This document shows, one piece after another, positions 1 to 11,357 of a stretch of 64,000 bases of DNA (position 1 is the first letter of the stretch; each line of letters opens with the position of its first letter). The DNA comes from Leptodontidium sp. MPI-SDFR-AT-0119. Its lineage: Eukaryota; Ascomycota; Leotiomycetes; Helotiales; Leptodontidiaceae. The stretch covers positions 3,472,001-3,536,000 of the forward strand of contig JAHLEZ010000001.1 of assembly GCA_020726505.1 (NCBI GenBank). Direction: 5' to 3'. Position numbers and translations under genes: made by a program. The notes below the pieces were generated by a model, which made no database searches, was not told the DNA's origin, and worked only from the letters and a program-made list of their open reading frames with translations.

Positions 1-232
1 TCAGTGGGAAGCTTCGCGGCGTCGCCCATGAAGGTCTCATCCGGGGGTCCAAGCTTAATAAGACCATCAAGAGGATCTGGTAGAGTTAGCCTTAAGGGTG
101 ACATACGTGATGCGGCGCGACAAGGAGAAGGAGAAGGGCATAGTACTTACAATCCGGGGTGCTGACAAGTCGCAAGGCATCCCAAGCCTCACGGTTGTCA
201 ATTCGGTAGTGTTCTGGGTTGTGTGGATCCAT
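1..232 (-). CDS. Hypothetical protein, N-terminal part only (runs off the window edge)
   Basis: Two exons are visible on the minus strand. Exon 1 (232-151) starts at an ATG and encodes about 27 residues beginning MDPHNPEHYRIDN. A 74-bp intron (150-77; GTAAGT donor, CTACCAG acceptor) follows. Exon 2 (76-1) stays open to the window edge and reads YPLDGLIKLGPPDETFMGDA. Splicing joins the frames without a stop, whereas reading through the intron does not give a sensible protein. There is no signal peptide or membrane segment in the visible part. I do not recognise the family. The gene is truncated by the window, so its length and function are unknown. Confidence 0.55.
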
Positions 233-487
233 CGTATTGCTTGTTGTTTGGTGTCTGAGTTGTTTGTTGATGGTGTAAAAGTTCGTTGTTAGGGGACCTG
301 GACTTGAATATATAGTCGCTGGCGGCAAGTTGGTTGATCTGCCACATTCGAGCGGTGAGAGGCGATTTTATACGCCTAATTCGGCTAGCTCGAGAGACCA
401 GGAGGAGGCAAGTCATCACTGACGTAGACATCGGATTGCAGAAACATTAGGTAGGCCGTGATTGTATATACACATACGATAAGGTTT

Positions 488-1585
488 TCAGTCCCCACTG
501 ATCTTTGCATGTCGGAAGTATTTCATACCAACCCAAGCAACAACAACCCATACCCAAGCCATAACAGATGTCAAGATGATGAGAGCAGGATAGTAGCCAA
601 CGATTGGCAGAGTCGGATCATCCTCCAGCTCTGGGGGAGCATAAGGAGTCTCTCCAACATCCCACGCCCAACTCCAGACTCCAAGGCAAGAGCCCATACC
701 AGTCACGAAGACGATCCACGTAACGATGAGAACGACCCATCCCCACCACTCAGTCTCCGAATAGTCCCATTCGTCGTCGTGAACTGGCAGAGGACTGGCA
801 GCGAGGCCACCCAAAGACAATGGAGACTTAGCCTTCTGCCCTGACCGACGACGAGTAAGAGAGCCAGACCCAGGAGGGAAATAAGAGTCGGAGCCAGATG
901 AGTTCATTGTGCCAGGACGAGCAGCTAGAATACCATGGTTGCGGATACTGAGAATATCGTCTTCGTCTGTGGTTGAAGTATATGTGAGGGTAGGGCTTGT
1001 TGGAATGGGTGAAGTTACAAGGTGGTCGTCTGTTCCCATAGGCAATGTCTTGATTGGAGACAGGAGGATGTTATTGGCCCGGCTTGCATAGCCCTCCATC
1101 GAAGGGCGAGGCGTTGTATCAGACAGACCAAGACCAAGACCAAGCCCAGAAGTCTGGTGAATTTCCTCTGGTGAAGTTGGGCTTAATGTACCATCGCCAC
1201 CGTAGGAAAGATCCACACCAGTTTCTAGGGGCGATGTTTTGAGTTCTTTCTTCTCTCGCTGAGCGCCACGGCCAAGCAAAGCAGCTTTCCTCAAAGATCC
1301 CTTTCTTCTTCTTGTCTTCTGTTGCTGAACGGCAACAGCCATTGCCCTTCCAGACTTCTTTGGCGACGTTCGGTCATCACCAGGAGAAAATTCGGGGTTT
1401 AGTCGAGCCTTGTCTGGTGAAGTTTGATTGTCATCGGCGCTGGCTCTGAGGAATGACAGCTTGGAAAGAATGCTCCCCGAGAGACTTCTTTTGTGTCCTG
1501 GTGGGAGGTCTTCTTCTCCAGAGTGAGCAGTGGCTACTTCCTTGGAGTAGTTGCTGGGATCCATCATAGAGGTTCTGACATCCAT
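488..1585 (-). CDS. Conserved fungal membrane protein with a long disordered N-terminus and two C-terminal helices
   Basis: A single-exon frame of 365 residues. Residues 1 to about 270 are Ser/Pro/Lys-rich and look disordered, with many SP/TP sites and a basic stretch (KTRRRKGS) near residue 95. The C-terminal 95 residues carry two tryptophan-rich hydrophobic segments, around residues 283-310 (starts WWGWVVLIVTW) and 333-357 (ends VVVAWVGMKYF). An acidic/proline loop between them contains PYAPPELEDDPTLP. The end is short and basic. This looks like a tail-anchored hairpin membrane protein. I do not recognise a named family, and the tryptophan-rich hairpin is the part most likely to be conserved. 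The start is the first ATG of the open frame; a second ATG lies six codons in. It is transcribed divergently from the zinc transporter gene at 3016. Confidence 0.7.
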   Translation of the reverse strand: MDVRTSMMDPSNYSKEVATAHSGEEDLPPGHKRSLSGSILSKLSFLRASADDNQTSPDKARLNPEFSPGDDRTSPKKSGRAMAVAVQQQKTRRRKGSLRKAALLGRGAQREKKELKTSPLETGVDLSYGGDGTLSPTSPEEIHQTSGLGLGLGLSDTTPRPSMEGYASRANNILLSPIKTLPMGTDDHLVTSPIPTSPTLTYTSTTDEDDILSIRNHGILAARPGTMNSSGSDSYFPPGSGSLTRRRSGQKAKSPLSLGGLAASPLPVHDDEWDYSETEWWGWVVLIVTWIVFVTGMGSCLGVWSWAWDVGETPYAPPELEDDPTLPIVGYYPALIILTSVMAWVWVVVAWVGMKYFRHAKISGD

Positions 1586-3015
1586 GGTGAAATGGCTTGA
1601 TCCTTGAGAAGGTCTTCAACAAGACATGTCCCAAGCAGCGAAGTAAAGTATCGATACAGACAAAGTAGAACAGTTTGGGATCTACTCTTCAATCCGAATG
1701 TCGAAGACGAACCTCTTCAAGGGTGGTGGGTATGGTGATTGTGCTTTACACTTGGTGGATGGTAATAAGTATTACAAAACAAGTCGTTTGGATGTTATCC
1801 TTTGAAGTTGTCAGCCCATGAGCAAGCATAATGATAGAGAGATAGGACACCTGATGCAGTGTCGTACAAAAGGGAAAGAGTGTAGACGCAAAAAAGTAAT
1901 TTGTTATAAAAGACAGGTGTGAGTTATTGGGAAAAGAGGAGGGTGCTTGCACTTATAGTTCGGGCAGGAGCGTACAAAGTAGCCTCAATTAGACCGACTG
2001 TGGAGAAAATGGTTTTATGTATTCACCAGTACAACTTAAAGTGGCATCCCAGCATAATTGATTACCTTCTCAAAATTGAATGTCCTGTACCTTCACTCTC
2101 AGTGCTCTTTTAAATTGCGGTCCGAGACTGGAGAAGACGACTACTTGTAGTCTTCGAAGGATCGTTGTTGGGCTTTGACTGATAGTGGATTCCCCTAGCC
2201 CAGGATTGTCAGACAGCACGTGGGCAATTGCTTGAGAAGCTCAGTACTGTTTGAGCATGGAAGGTTGAAGAAGAAAACATACCAGTTCCAAATGTTTGCC
2301 TTTTAATCCGAATTCTCGGTAAACAGTCGTCGTGTTCCCAAAGGCTCCTCAAGATTCTGTACCAGTAGTTGAAGAATTGCGTCTGGACTGATATCAGCAT
2401 TATGTCATACCCCTGAGTTCTTGGTGTTTTTGGACTTGAACGATACCTTAGCAGCCTCGGTCCATTCCCTCTCCCAAGTATCCCACGACCAATCCGCCAG
2501 CTACCAGACTGATAGACGAGGGCCAAGGAGATGGTGATGGTACAAGGATGATGTGGTATATGGAGTCTTGGCGGAGAATGGCTTGGAGGGTATGAAAGCC
2601 AGTATATATCGACCAAACTCAAGCGTTTTGTCTGGTTGAAAGACAACAAAATAAATGTCTTCTTACCTTTCAGGTGAGCCGATTCGGTATGACACTTGAT
2701 GTTCTGAAGCTCTCGATGATTAGAGAAGAGGATGATTGGAGTGAAGTGTGATTGAAATAAAGTTGTCGAGATTGCTCGCGTACCTGGCCTCTTCGGTTCC
2801 ACTGATTTTAGGGGCCTGTCAGAACGCTAACGCATCTTCCCGCGGCTGGAACAACAAAACATCTGAACTCCCCCTCCACTCACTCCCCTCGCTCTGAGCA
2901 CGGCCTTTGACAACCTCAATCTCACGAGCCTCTAGCTTTTCCGAATCCCCTGCACTTCGTGGACCCTCTCTCATGCTGCTACACCACGGCCCATAGAGTT
3001 CGGGAGTGAGCAGCA
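1586..3015. other. Divergent intergenic region, no convincing gene
   Basis: About 1.4 kb between two divergently transcribed genes, presumably holding both promoters and 5' leaders. An open frame of 197 codons lies on the minus strand at 2209-2802. Its composition is not protein-like and it matches nothing I recognise, so I do not call it. Confidence 0.5.
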
Positions 3016-4548
3016 ATGGCTTCAAGCCTGCCAATTCCCGCGCCACCGCGGACTCCCACCCCTCCAACCCCTATTCCAGAGGAACCAGAACATGGAGGAC
3101 TTGGGATCGATGGCGGTCCTGGCCGAACGATGCACTCGACCATAACCTACGACTCCAATTCCCTCTCTCCTTTGTCGGATACCTTTCCAGGACGCTTTGG
3201 ATCCATGGCTTCCCCCATGCCATCCTCAGCAGGCCTGGGAACACCCTCCTTCAGCTCCGAGTCAACATTGGGTCCTCCCCCTCCAGGAGGCGCTCGCAGT
3301 CCTTTTAACTTCCAGACACAATCCATCAAAGATAGCCCGGCGATGGCAAACTCAGTATGGCATGACACTTCACTTACACCCCCCACCCCTACTTCTACCT
3401 CTGCAATTGCTTCTACATCAGATGCGCGGGTCAAGTTTGTAGTATCAGCTAACAAGAAGTCCGAAAAGAACATTGGTAAACGACGAGGTCATAGATACAA
3501 ACACTCGAGTGTGTCTGCCCAGCACCAGATCTTCCTCGAGCCTCCTCCACGAGCGCCCCTAGCCCTCCCAGCTTCCCTTCCGATACCGACATACAAAGAG
3601 GCGTGGACAAGCAGATCGAAGGAGCAAACAACTCGGATTGCCTGGTGTGCTTGTCACGCCCTGGTAGCAGCATACGTGCTCTTCTCCGCTGAAGGCTCTC
3701 TTGCTCTCACAGCTCTCTCCCACCTGATCTTCTTCGACGCAGTATCCGCCACAATCTGCGTAATCGTAGATGTGCTCAGCAACTTCGAAGTATGGAAACG
3801 GTCTTCGATCCGCCATCCCTTCGGACTGGAGCGCACAGAGGTCCTAGCTGGGTTCGCGATGTCCGTCTTCCTGCTCTTCATGGGTTTCGATCTCATGTCA
3901 CATAACCTCAAGCATGTGCTAGAAGGATTGGGGTCACATACACCGCACCACCCACATTCGCACCAGCGCGTGTCTCCAGGTTCAGTAGATTCAGCTGCTC
4001 TGCTATCTATTGTAGCTACACTGATCTCAGCCTATGGACTGAAGAACCACGCACGCATAGGCAAAGCCATGCGCTTCGCAGTGATATCCTCACTCCCTAG
4101 CGTCCTCTCGAACCCCTCGCACTTCCTAACCCTCTCTTGCAGCGCAATCATGCTACTCCTCCCCCTCCTAACGATCACTGTCTACCTCTGGCTCGACCGG
4201 CTCCTGTGCGCCATAATCGCTATCTCAATGTTCGTGCTTGGTGTCCGACTAGCCATGACGCAAGGCCTCATGCTCTTGATGTCCTACTCCGGCGAAGGCG
4301 TCAGCGACGTGATGCGCGAGATCCACAAAGAACCTATGATAACGCAGGTGGAAGAGGCGCGCTTCTGGCAAGTCCATTACGGGCTGTGCATGGCGAATCT
4401 GAAGCTTAGAGTTAGAGGCGATGACGCCTCGCTGAATAAGCTGAGGGAGAGGTTGAATGTGCTGGTGAAGAATAGGCTGGGTGGGGGGTATGGAAAGGGA
4501 GGAGGTGTGAAGTGGGAGGTTACGACGCAGTTTACGATTGATAAATGA
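3016..4548 (+). CDS. zrg17: Cation diffusion facilitator, Zrg17-like zinc transporter subunit
   Basis: A single exon of 510 residues. Residues 1-200 are Pro/Ser-rich and likely cytosolic. From about 205 the cation diffusion facilitator core begins, with six hydrophobic segments. The family signature after helix 2 is clear (HPFGLERTEVLAGF), and a His-rich loop (HTPHHPHSH) follows helix 4. A soluble C-terminal domain of about 90 residues ends in a short basic tail. In active family members, metal is bound by a His/Asp pair in helix 2 and another in helix 5. Here helix 2 reads SHLIFFDAVS (spacing altered) and helix 5 reads SSLPSVLSNPSHF, with no matching Asp. That degeneration fits the Zrg17/ZnT6 type, known to act as the non-transporting partner of an Msc2/Cis4-type subunit loading zinc into the ER and Golgi. 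The partner role is inferred from the family. Confidence 0.85.
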   Translation: MASSLPIPAPPRTPTPPTPIPEEPEHGGLGIDGGPGRTMHSTITYDSNSLSPLSDTFPGRFGSMASPMPSSAGLGTPSFSSESTLGPPPPGGARSPFNFQTQSIKDSPAMANSVWHDTSLTPPTPTSTSAIASTSDARVKFVVSANKKSEKNIGKRRGHRYKHSSVSAQHQIFLEPPPRAPLALPASLPIPTYKEAWTSRSKEQTTRIAWCACHALVAAYVLFSAEGSLALTALSHLIFFDAVSATICVIVDVLSNFEVWKRSSIRHPFGLERTEVLAGFAMSVFLLFMGFDLMSHNLKHVLEGLGSHTPHHPHSHQRVSPGSVDSAALLSIVATLISAYGLKNHARIGKAMRFAVISSLPSVLSNPSHFLTLSCSAIMLLLPLLTITVYLWLDRLLCAIIAISMFVLGVRLAMTQGLMLLMSYSGEGVSDVMREIHKEPMITQVEEARFWQVHYGLCMANLKLRVRGDDASLNKLRERLNVLVKNRLGGGYGKGGGVKWEVTTQFTIDK

Positions 4549-5161
4549 GAGGTTTGGGGTCTGCATTTGAGGCGTTTTGGGTCATGTACAGTAACAATGT
4601 CATGGTTATATTGTTGGATTTTCCTGGGGCATTCCTTGCAGCTAGCATAAGATGAGATGGAGCATACGATGAGATAGATAGCTGCTTCCTAGCTAGGCTA
4701 TGTCTAATAGACCACCGAAGCAAGAGTGGCAAAGAGATTCAAAAGGAATGAGCCTTCAAACTTGGTCCACGTCGTCAAACTCAAACAAGGCACAATCAAA
4801 TTACAAGATGTATCACTATGCGGAACTTCGGAAGATTTCTTCATTCTTAGAATAGAGCGGTATTGGTATCGGTATCGGTGTATTATGAACAAGAGGGGGA
4901 TGTGAATTTCAGAATTTCTCTTTCTCTCCATGCTCAAAACAAGAAAACCCTTCTTCCAACTTCCAAGGTCCAGCCGAGAGCCAACAGCGGCGTACAGTAG
5001 TGATATCTTTATCAATCAACCCAACAAGCAAGCAAAAAAAAACCAACGCATGAGCCCAAAACGCCATCTTCCAAATATATGTGGCATGAATCATAATCTC
5101 TTCCTCTCCACTCCAAACAATCAAATTGCCAGCCAGCCAGCCAGTCAACCAACCAATCAAT
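4549..5161. other. Convergent intergenic region
   Basis: About 0.6 kb between the 3' ends of the zinc transporter gene and Mgm1. It is AT-rich, with short direct repeats such as the CAGCCAGCCAG tract near 5132. No gene is seen; it probably holds both 3' UTRs. Confidence 0.5.
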
Positions 5162-8105
5162 CTAGAATAAACTCCACCCCTTCCCCTCCTTTCCCTTGCC
5201 CCTCACCCCAGCACCAGCGGCAATAGCTCTCTTCCCACGTTCCTCGACCTCCAAATCCCTCAAACCTTCCATCTTCCCCAATACCAATTCCAGCAGCTCC
5301 TTCCTTCGAATAACCTCCAGATGACCCCTCACTCTCGGATCCTCCCTCGCGAACCTCTCGACCTCTTCTCTGCTCAGGCCGCGACCGAGGCGGACGTCCA
5401 GTTCCCGGGGGAAGTTGTAGTAGAACTCGGAGAGCAGCTCGACGTTGAGGAAGAGAACGGCGGTGGATGTGAGTTTGGTGGCAACGACGTCGAGGAAGAT
5501 CTCTGGGCAGTGGTAGCGTGAGGATTTAGTGGCGCATTGTTTGGATTTGAGGGCTGTGAGGCGCATGCGCAGGAGTTGGGCGCGGTCGCGGAGGAATATG
5601 GCTTCTTTGCCTGTTGGGGTGTTAGTTTCAGTGTCTTGTGAAAATGGTAAAAGTCTATCTGTGCGGGGTTAGATGGAATGGGGGATGGAGTTTGAATGCA
5701 TACCTCTTTGTAGCAAGTCTGATGAGAAGCCACCCGCACCGCTGGCGCCGTCACCTACTATTTCTACCTCTCCTCTTCTCGCTTTATCTACGAAGCCCAT
5801 TACATCTTTGAGTTTCCGTTTTCCGCCTACGGATTGCTCTACTGATTTGACGGCTTCATCGACGGCTTTCAATTCGGTCTTCAGGACGTCAGCGACGTTT
5901 TCTCGACCGCGAGCCCATTCGCCGTCTTCGACGTCGATCTCGAATTTGTATGGTTTGATGCAGTTCTCTACTTGGTCTGATGTGCTGTAGAATCTCTCAT
6001 TTAGGATGCCAGAGGCGGCCTCGGTGATGGCTTGTCGTGCGAAGGGGTGGGATGCGAATGTGCTTTGGGAGATGAGGCGGTCCACGTGCGCTTGGAGCGC
6101 ATTTGCTACGACTGTGGTTGCTAGACGGCCAATTCCAAGCTTCGTCAGAGCGGATGTAGAAGCATCGAGTTTGCGGTGCCAGTATAGGGACTCTGGATCC
6201 GCCGTGGGGAGATCCGCGAGGGAATCTGGCTCTGGCAGAGCTGGTGAGAGATTCGTGACTGGCTTGTTCCAGTACCTTGAAGCGAGGAGATCCAGAACTC
6301 TTTGGTCCAGCTCTTCCTTCAACATTTCTCGGACCTGCGGTCGTCCAAAGCTCTCGGTGAACTCTTTGAATGAATGCTTGAACGCATCTAAACTTTCAGC
6401 TAGATAAGATTCGGCTGAAAGAGGGCGGTCGTTGTATTGGACCTTGAATTCGTAGGTTGCTTCTTCAAGCTCCTGTCTGATAGCATCTCCCGTACTTTGC
6501 AGACTTGCTGCCATCGTTTGCTCGAGAACTTGCATCAGTTTCTTGCGGAGAGTGGTAGTCCCGACATTCACTCCAGCATCTTGACCAAATTCGAGAGGGT
6601 GCGATGAAAAATATGCGTGCTCATTCTTGGCAATGGCAGTAGCAATGCTCCCACTACCCTTTTTGAATAAACTTGTTGATTGTGGTGGCACGCGTGAAAC
6701 GACACCAACATATCCAAGTCGAAGGGGGTATTTTCGGTCGTTGAGAATTGCCGCTCCTCGCATAGCATCAACCAAGTCCATCTTTGTGACCACACCGATG
6801 GTTCTCTCTCCTCTTGGGTCGACTCTTCGACTTGCTCTGAGAGCTGTCGAGTTTGCAAGATCAACATCTGCTGCTGAAATCGCGAGAATGACATTCGGCG
6901 GCTGAATGTACTTGTCGCAGAGATCAGAAATCTTCTGCTTCAACTCAAGTGGCTGATCGTGCCCGACAACTTGAATGTACCCAGGCAAATCAATGAGTGA
7001 TAAATCCGGTACATGTGGAGAAGAGATTGTGAGCTGAATGGGATCATCCGAAACGCATTCGGAGTCTGGGACAGCCAAATTGAGTTCCGTTAACGTCCGT
7101 TGAATGTGCGAAAAATCCGTGATCTTCCCCAAACCCAGAGCTGGGAACTCTCCATATTCAGCTTGAGCATCAGGAGTGTTGACAAGCGTCAATTCGATGG
7201 GCCGCCTCGTAACCATATTTGATCCTTTGGGCAGAAACTCATGTCCAACTATGGCCTCCAGTACCGAGCTCTTTCCAGATGATTGGGATCCTATAACCAC
7301 AATTGACGGTAGGTTCAAAGTGTCTGACTGTCCAACGGTCTGCAATATGCTCCGGATCTCAATCATCTTCTTGGTCAAAACCATCATTTGATCGTCCCTG
7401 GCTGACTCCTCTCCAGATCTCGGGTCCTCCTCAGATGTATGGTCGTACCCATACGCAGCAACAGTCGCTCCAGCAGCTGCCGCTCCTAACCTGCTTTCTT
7501 TTGGTGGTTCTCCTCCTGGGCCTCCACCACCTCCCTCCCCGCCTGGCCTCTCTCCAATCTCTTCATGGATCCGTAATATCTTTTGCAGCCACTCTGGCAA
7601 TTCCACTTGTTCTTTTGTATTCTGCCATCCTTGTCGAGTTTGGTCTGCAATCCCTTTCGCGCCTCCAAATAGTCCACCAGCTATACCAGTCACTGTTTCC
7701 TTCGTCGAATTGAATACATCGATGGCGTAGTTTCCAGCCTCTGCAGTAGCATATTAACATTTCATTATTAGCAAAAGAGTACGAAGTAAACCTACGGGTG
7801 GCCTGATATTGCACGTATGCTAGTCCAGCAATTGTAGCACCACCAAACAAGGCGGGGATTCTTGCGAATTTGAGAAGCAACTTGGGAAGTATCCGTACGA
7901 AAGAGGCATTCCGAACGATGACTGCATTAGAAAAGGCGGTATATCCAGCAGGCCATATCCTCCTCCGCGCCGCCCGCACTGCAGAATCAGTCTTGAGAAG
8001 TCCTCCGGCCGAAGATGTGGTGTGGTGATGGAAATGACGCGCTGCTCCAGTGTTGACTCTCTGGGCCAAAGGCAAAAGCCTGGCTGACAAGAGCCGCCCG
8101 CTCAT
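5162..8105 (-). CDS. mgm1: Dynamin-like GTPase Mgm1 (OPA1 orthologue), mitochondrial inner membrane fusion
   Basis: Three exons: 8105-7796, 7740-5704 and 5610-5162. The introns are 55 bp and 93 bp, and the exon sum (2796 bp) gives 931 residues, close to the yeast protein. The N-terminus (MSGRLLSARLLPLAQR) is an Arg-rich mitochondrial presequence, followed by a membrane segment near residues 83-98. A glycine-rich segment (GIAGGLFGGAKGIADQ) near residue 120 sits where the rhomboid protease Pcp1 cuts the long form in yeast. The GTPase domain has G1 GSQSSGKS, the dynamin DLPGY motif and G4 TKMD. The last exon supplies the GTPase effector domain with many basic residues. The family drives inner-membrane fusion and crista shape. 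The start at 8105 is preferred over an in-frame ATG 63 bp upstream because it leaves a clean presequence. Divergent from dug3. Confidence 0.95.
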
Positions 8106-8875
8106 GGTAGCCAAACGGAGGATTGTAGCAAGGCGTTCCTTGGATGTTCTGGAATCATGGAATGACAACCATGGGCCGCAGGTCGATGGTGATAGCTCTC
8201 GGGAGCAAATTGTCTGATACCTCTCCTCTCCCTTGTCCAGTCCCGTCAGTCAATACACGCACGGCTTGAAGTGGCGTCTGCATGAGATGTGGCTGATGTG
8301 GTGTGGTGTGGCTCGTTAAATGTGGCTAGAACTAGAGTGTGGGTCGACTTTGCTCCGTTCCGACCAGCGGTGGATCACGATTTTAGCTGCAGCTTCCCTT
8401 CCCAACCCAACCAGCAGTTTTCAGTTTGACAGCCAGCCAGCCAGCCTTGGGCACACAGGTGGAGAGAGACTACCACAACATCGGCCTCGTCACTTGTTCA
8501 CTCTTTCGCTGAGTTTGTATATGCAACTAACTACGCAACTACCTACTTAATGTTCTCTTTCCTCTTGTGACTTTCCTTCATTCCTTCATTCCTTCACTCA
8601 AATATCTGCCTTACTCGTTCGGGTAATTGCTTGCTTTTCCTCGCTATCTTGTCTCGCCTTCGATTGCGCCATCTGGGAGCTCTCAGCCTCGCCCCCTGAC
8701 TGTTGCTGCCGAGCTCAATAATTTGACTCACATACGGATCACTTCGTCGAACAACACTTTTCGAGCATCTGTCAACATTGTGGGCAATCGAAAAACGATC
8801 AATCTCTTCTGTCCATACCTGCTGCCCAACGAGAGTTCCCAAAGCTCCGAGTTCTGTTGAGTCTATTGCGCGAAG
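8106..8875. other. Divergent promoter region between mgm1 and dug3
   Basis: About 0.77 kb, pyrimidine-rich toward the dug3 start, with short CAGC and TTCC tandem tracts (8435-8450 and 8573-8593). Both genes must be transcribed from here. No ORF or RNA gene is recognised. Confidence 0.5.
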
Positions 8876-10437
8876 ATGTGTCGCTTCCTGGTAAGCATGG
8901 AAACATTGCAAGCTCCTGTCCATGAACCACCAACTAATAATGAGCAGGTCTACAAAGGCTCCGATGAGATCCTGCTCTCAAAGTTGATTCTCGATCCTAC
9001 TCATTCTATCCTCACACAATCATTCGACTCCCGCCTCCGTTTGGACATGAGGAGGCCTCACAATGGTCCGTTTGCAACAGCTGTCTACTTCTCTGCAGGC
9101 TGACTCTTTTTCAGGTGATGGATTTGGAATTGGATACTACACCGAACCCAAACTTGGACCCGAGCCTTGCATCTTCACATCTACGACACCTGCGTGGAAT
9201 TGCGTCAATCTCCAACGCATTGCATCCAAGACTGCTTCCCATCTTATCTTCGCACACGTTCGTGCCACGACCGAAGGCTCATTGAGCGATGACAACTGCC
9301 ACCCTTTCTACCACGGTAGTCTGATGTGGATGCACAATGGGGGACTGGGCGGCTGGAAGCACATCAAGAGACCATTGGGTCAGCGGCTAGCAGATAAATG
9401 GTACTTGGGCGTACAAGGCGGAACCGACAGCGAATGGGCGTTTGCCTTGTACCTTGACACTCTCGAACGCATGGGCTACAATCCAACCTGTCCGCCCAAG
9501 ACTGGGTTCGGGCCAAGTGTTTTACGGCAAGCTATGCTCAAGACAATCACGCAGATCAATGATTTCATTGCGGAGATACCAAAAGGCGTGGTTGAGAAGG
9601 AACATGTGGATACCAGAAGTTTGTTGAACTTCGCTATCACGGACGGACATAGTGTTGTCTGCACTCGATATGTTAGCAGCCGTACCGACGAGGCAGCTAG
9701 TTTGTACTACTCCTCAGGAACCACGTGGGAGGACAAGAGTACAAAAGGCGAATATCAGATGGATCGTCGGGATAAAGGCGCTGATATCGTATTGGTTGCT
9801 AGCGAACCCCTTACGTTTGAGAGAGGTACAAAACACCGGCTTTCCAATGCTACTCGTACGGACTTACTAATTTGAAACAGAAAGCTGGGTCACAGTTCCA
9901 ACAAACTCAACACTCACGATCCACAAGCAAACGGTCATGGTCCATCCAATCATTGATGAGTACTACAGTTATAATCCGTACCATCGTCGGTCGTCTCAAT
10001 TCGCGCAAGACAAGGGGCTCGTGACCAACGAAAAGGGCACGGTCAATGGCACGAATCCTAAAATGACCCCAGGCATCCCGATCCGCAAGACATCGAATCT
10101 GTCGTCCAGTCTCCACGACACTTTAACAAGTACTCTCACTCCCTCCATGCACGCACCTTCGGCCTCGCCAGCTCTTACTCCATCCAACGAGAATATTCCC
10201 CCAAGAGTATCGAGTCCGTTCTCTGACATTCGCAATCTATCTCTTCAAAACCTCAGCTCTCGTGACTCATCGAAGCCACAGCAGCAAGGAAATACAAAGA
10301 AGAAGCGGAAATCTCTTTCGGCTATTGACCCTCCGCAAGTGGTCCATCCAGTTCAAGAACCCGAGCCTGACTCTCCACCACCAAGAAACTACGGGGACCC
10401 CTTAAAGATTGCTCAGTACTTCCCTGAGCTGAACTGA
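8876..10437 (+). CDS. dug3: Class II glutamine amidotransferase Dug3, glutathione degradation
   Basis: Four exons: 8876-8890, 8948-9065, 9115-9825 and 9881-10437 (introns 57, 49 and 55 bp; the last has a clear TTACTAAT branch site). The sum gives 466 residues. The protein starts MCRFLVYKG, which puts Cys2 at the N-terminus after Met removal, as required for the Ntn-type amidotransferase nucleophile. Further family motifs are RRPHNGDGFGIGYY, FAHVRAT, MHNGG and GGTDSEW. In yeast, Dug3 works with the metallopeptidases Dug1 and Dug2 to break down glutathione. After the catalytic domain (to about residue 300) comes HKQTVMVHPIIDEYY and then a Ser/Pro-rich, probably disordered tail of roughly 120 residues. 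The first exon is only 15 bp, so single-exon predictors could miss the catalytic Cys. Confidence 0.92.
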
Positions 10438-11357
10438 ATACTTTGGGATTGTATTTTCCATTGATTTAATGTATGTGGTGGTGTTCGATGGATTCATAGG
10501 CGTTGCATCACTTTCACAAAGGTGAGATTCCAAACTTAGCGAAGGGCTTTCGGGCGGGTGGCGTTTTATTCTTTACCATGACCACCTGCACTTGCATGTG
10601 CATTCATTCAATGGCGACTTGATAGCATGTAGCGGTAGACGACGCAAAATTTATGAACGGCTTCTCGTAGCCCTGTGGAAATGACATATTCAGGCTTGCT
10701 CTCCGTGATCTATTCATATCGTGAGAGGATAGCTTCAAATTTCACGCTACGCTTCTCTCAACTGAGGCAAAGCGTCGCAGTATATTTACATCCACTGGAT
10801 TATCCGCAGCACCATAGATAGGGAGCCAACCAACACTCATTTTTCGAAAAGAATAAGCTACTTCTCAGTCCATGCCGAATCATGCCAAGCCTTGGGAAAA
10901 TCCCACTCCCGATTCCGCCTCTCCCGTCACTTTACTTATTACTTATACCACACCAATGTCTGTATTAGGATATACCGCCTCATGATTCAAACTTGTGTAA
11001 CCTCTCGCTTCTCTCGGCTGTCCGCAGCTTTTTACCAGCAGTCCTGATAGGCGCCAACATGGCACCACACCACAGCGCTTCTTGCTGACTGCATGTGTGG
11101 CGTCCGGGTTGGGGGCCAAAAGAAACGCACAAGCTGTATCATCCTCCCATCCTTTTTCACTTGCTGGCGTTGACAGTTGATATGAAAAATTACTTCTTCC
11201 TGTTTTCTTCATTCTCATTCTCTTTTCGAGCCCCAGCATAGCATTTTTAGGTTACGGGATACTAAGCAGGATGACGGGTAGGGTTTCAGATCGGTGAGTC
11301 GAGTCGAGTCGAGTCGAGATATTGGGATTTGGGGGCGAGCGACGAGATGAATGAGCG
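10438..11357. other. Intergenic region upstream of the NACHT-ankyrin gene
   Basis: About 0.9 kb. It holds the dug3 3' UTR and the promoter of the receptor gene. A pentanucleotide tract lies at 11296-11318, just before the start. No gene is seen on either strand. Confidence 0.5.
11296..11318 (+). repeat. (GAGTC)n microsatellite
   Basis: Four perfect GAGTC units plus a partial fifth, about 40 bp upstream of the receptor start codon, so probably in the 5' leader or core promoter. Copy number may vary between strains (inference). Confidence 0.8.

Noticed and set aside
2209..2802. 197-codon open frame on the minus strand
   Set aside because: Composition is not protein-like, there is no recognisable motif, and it sits in a divergent promoter region.
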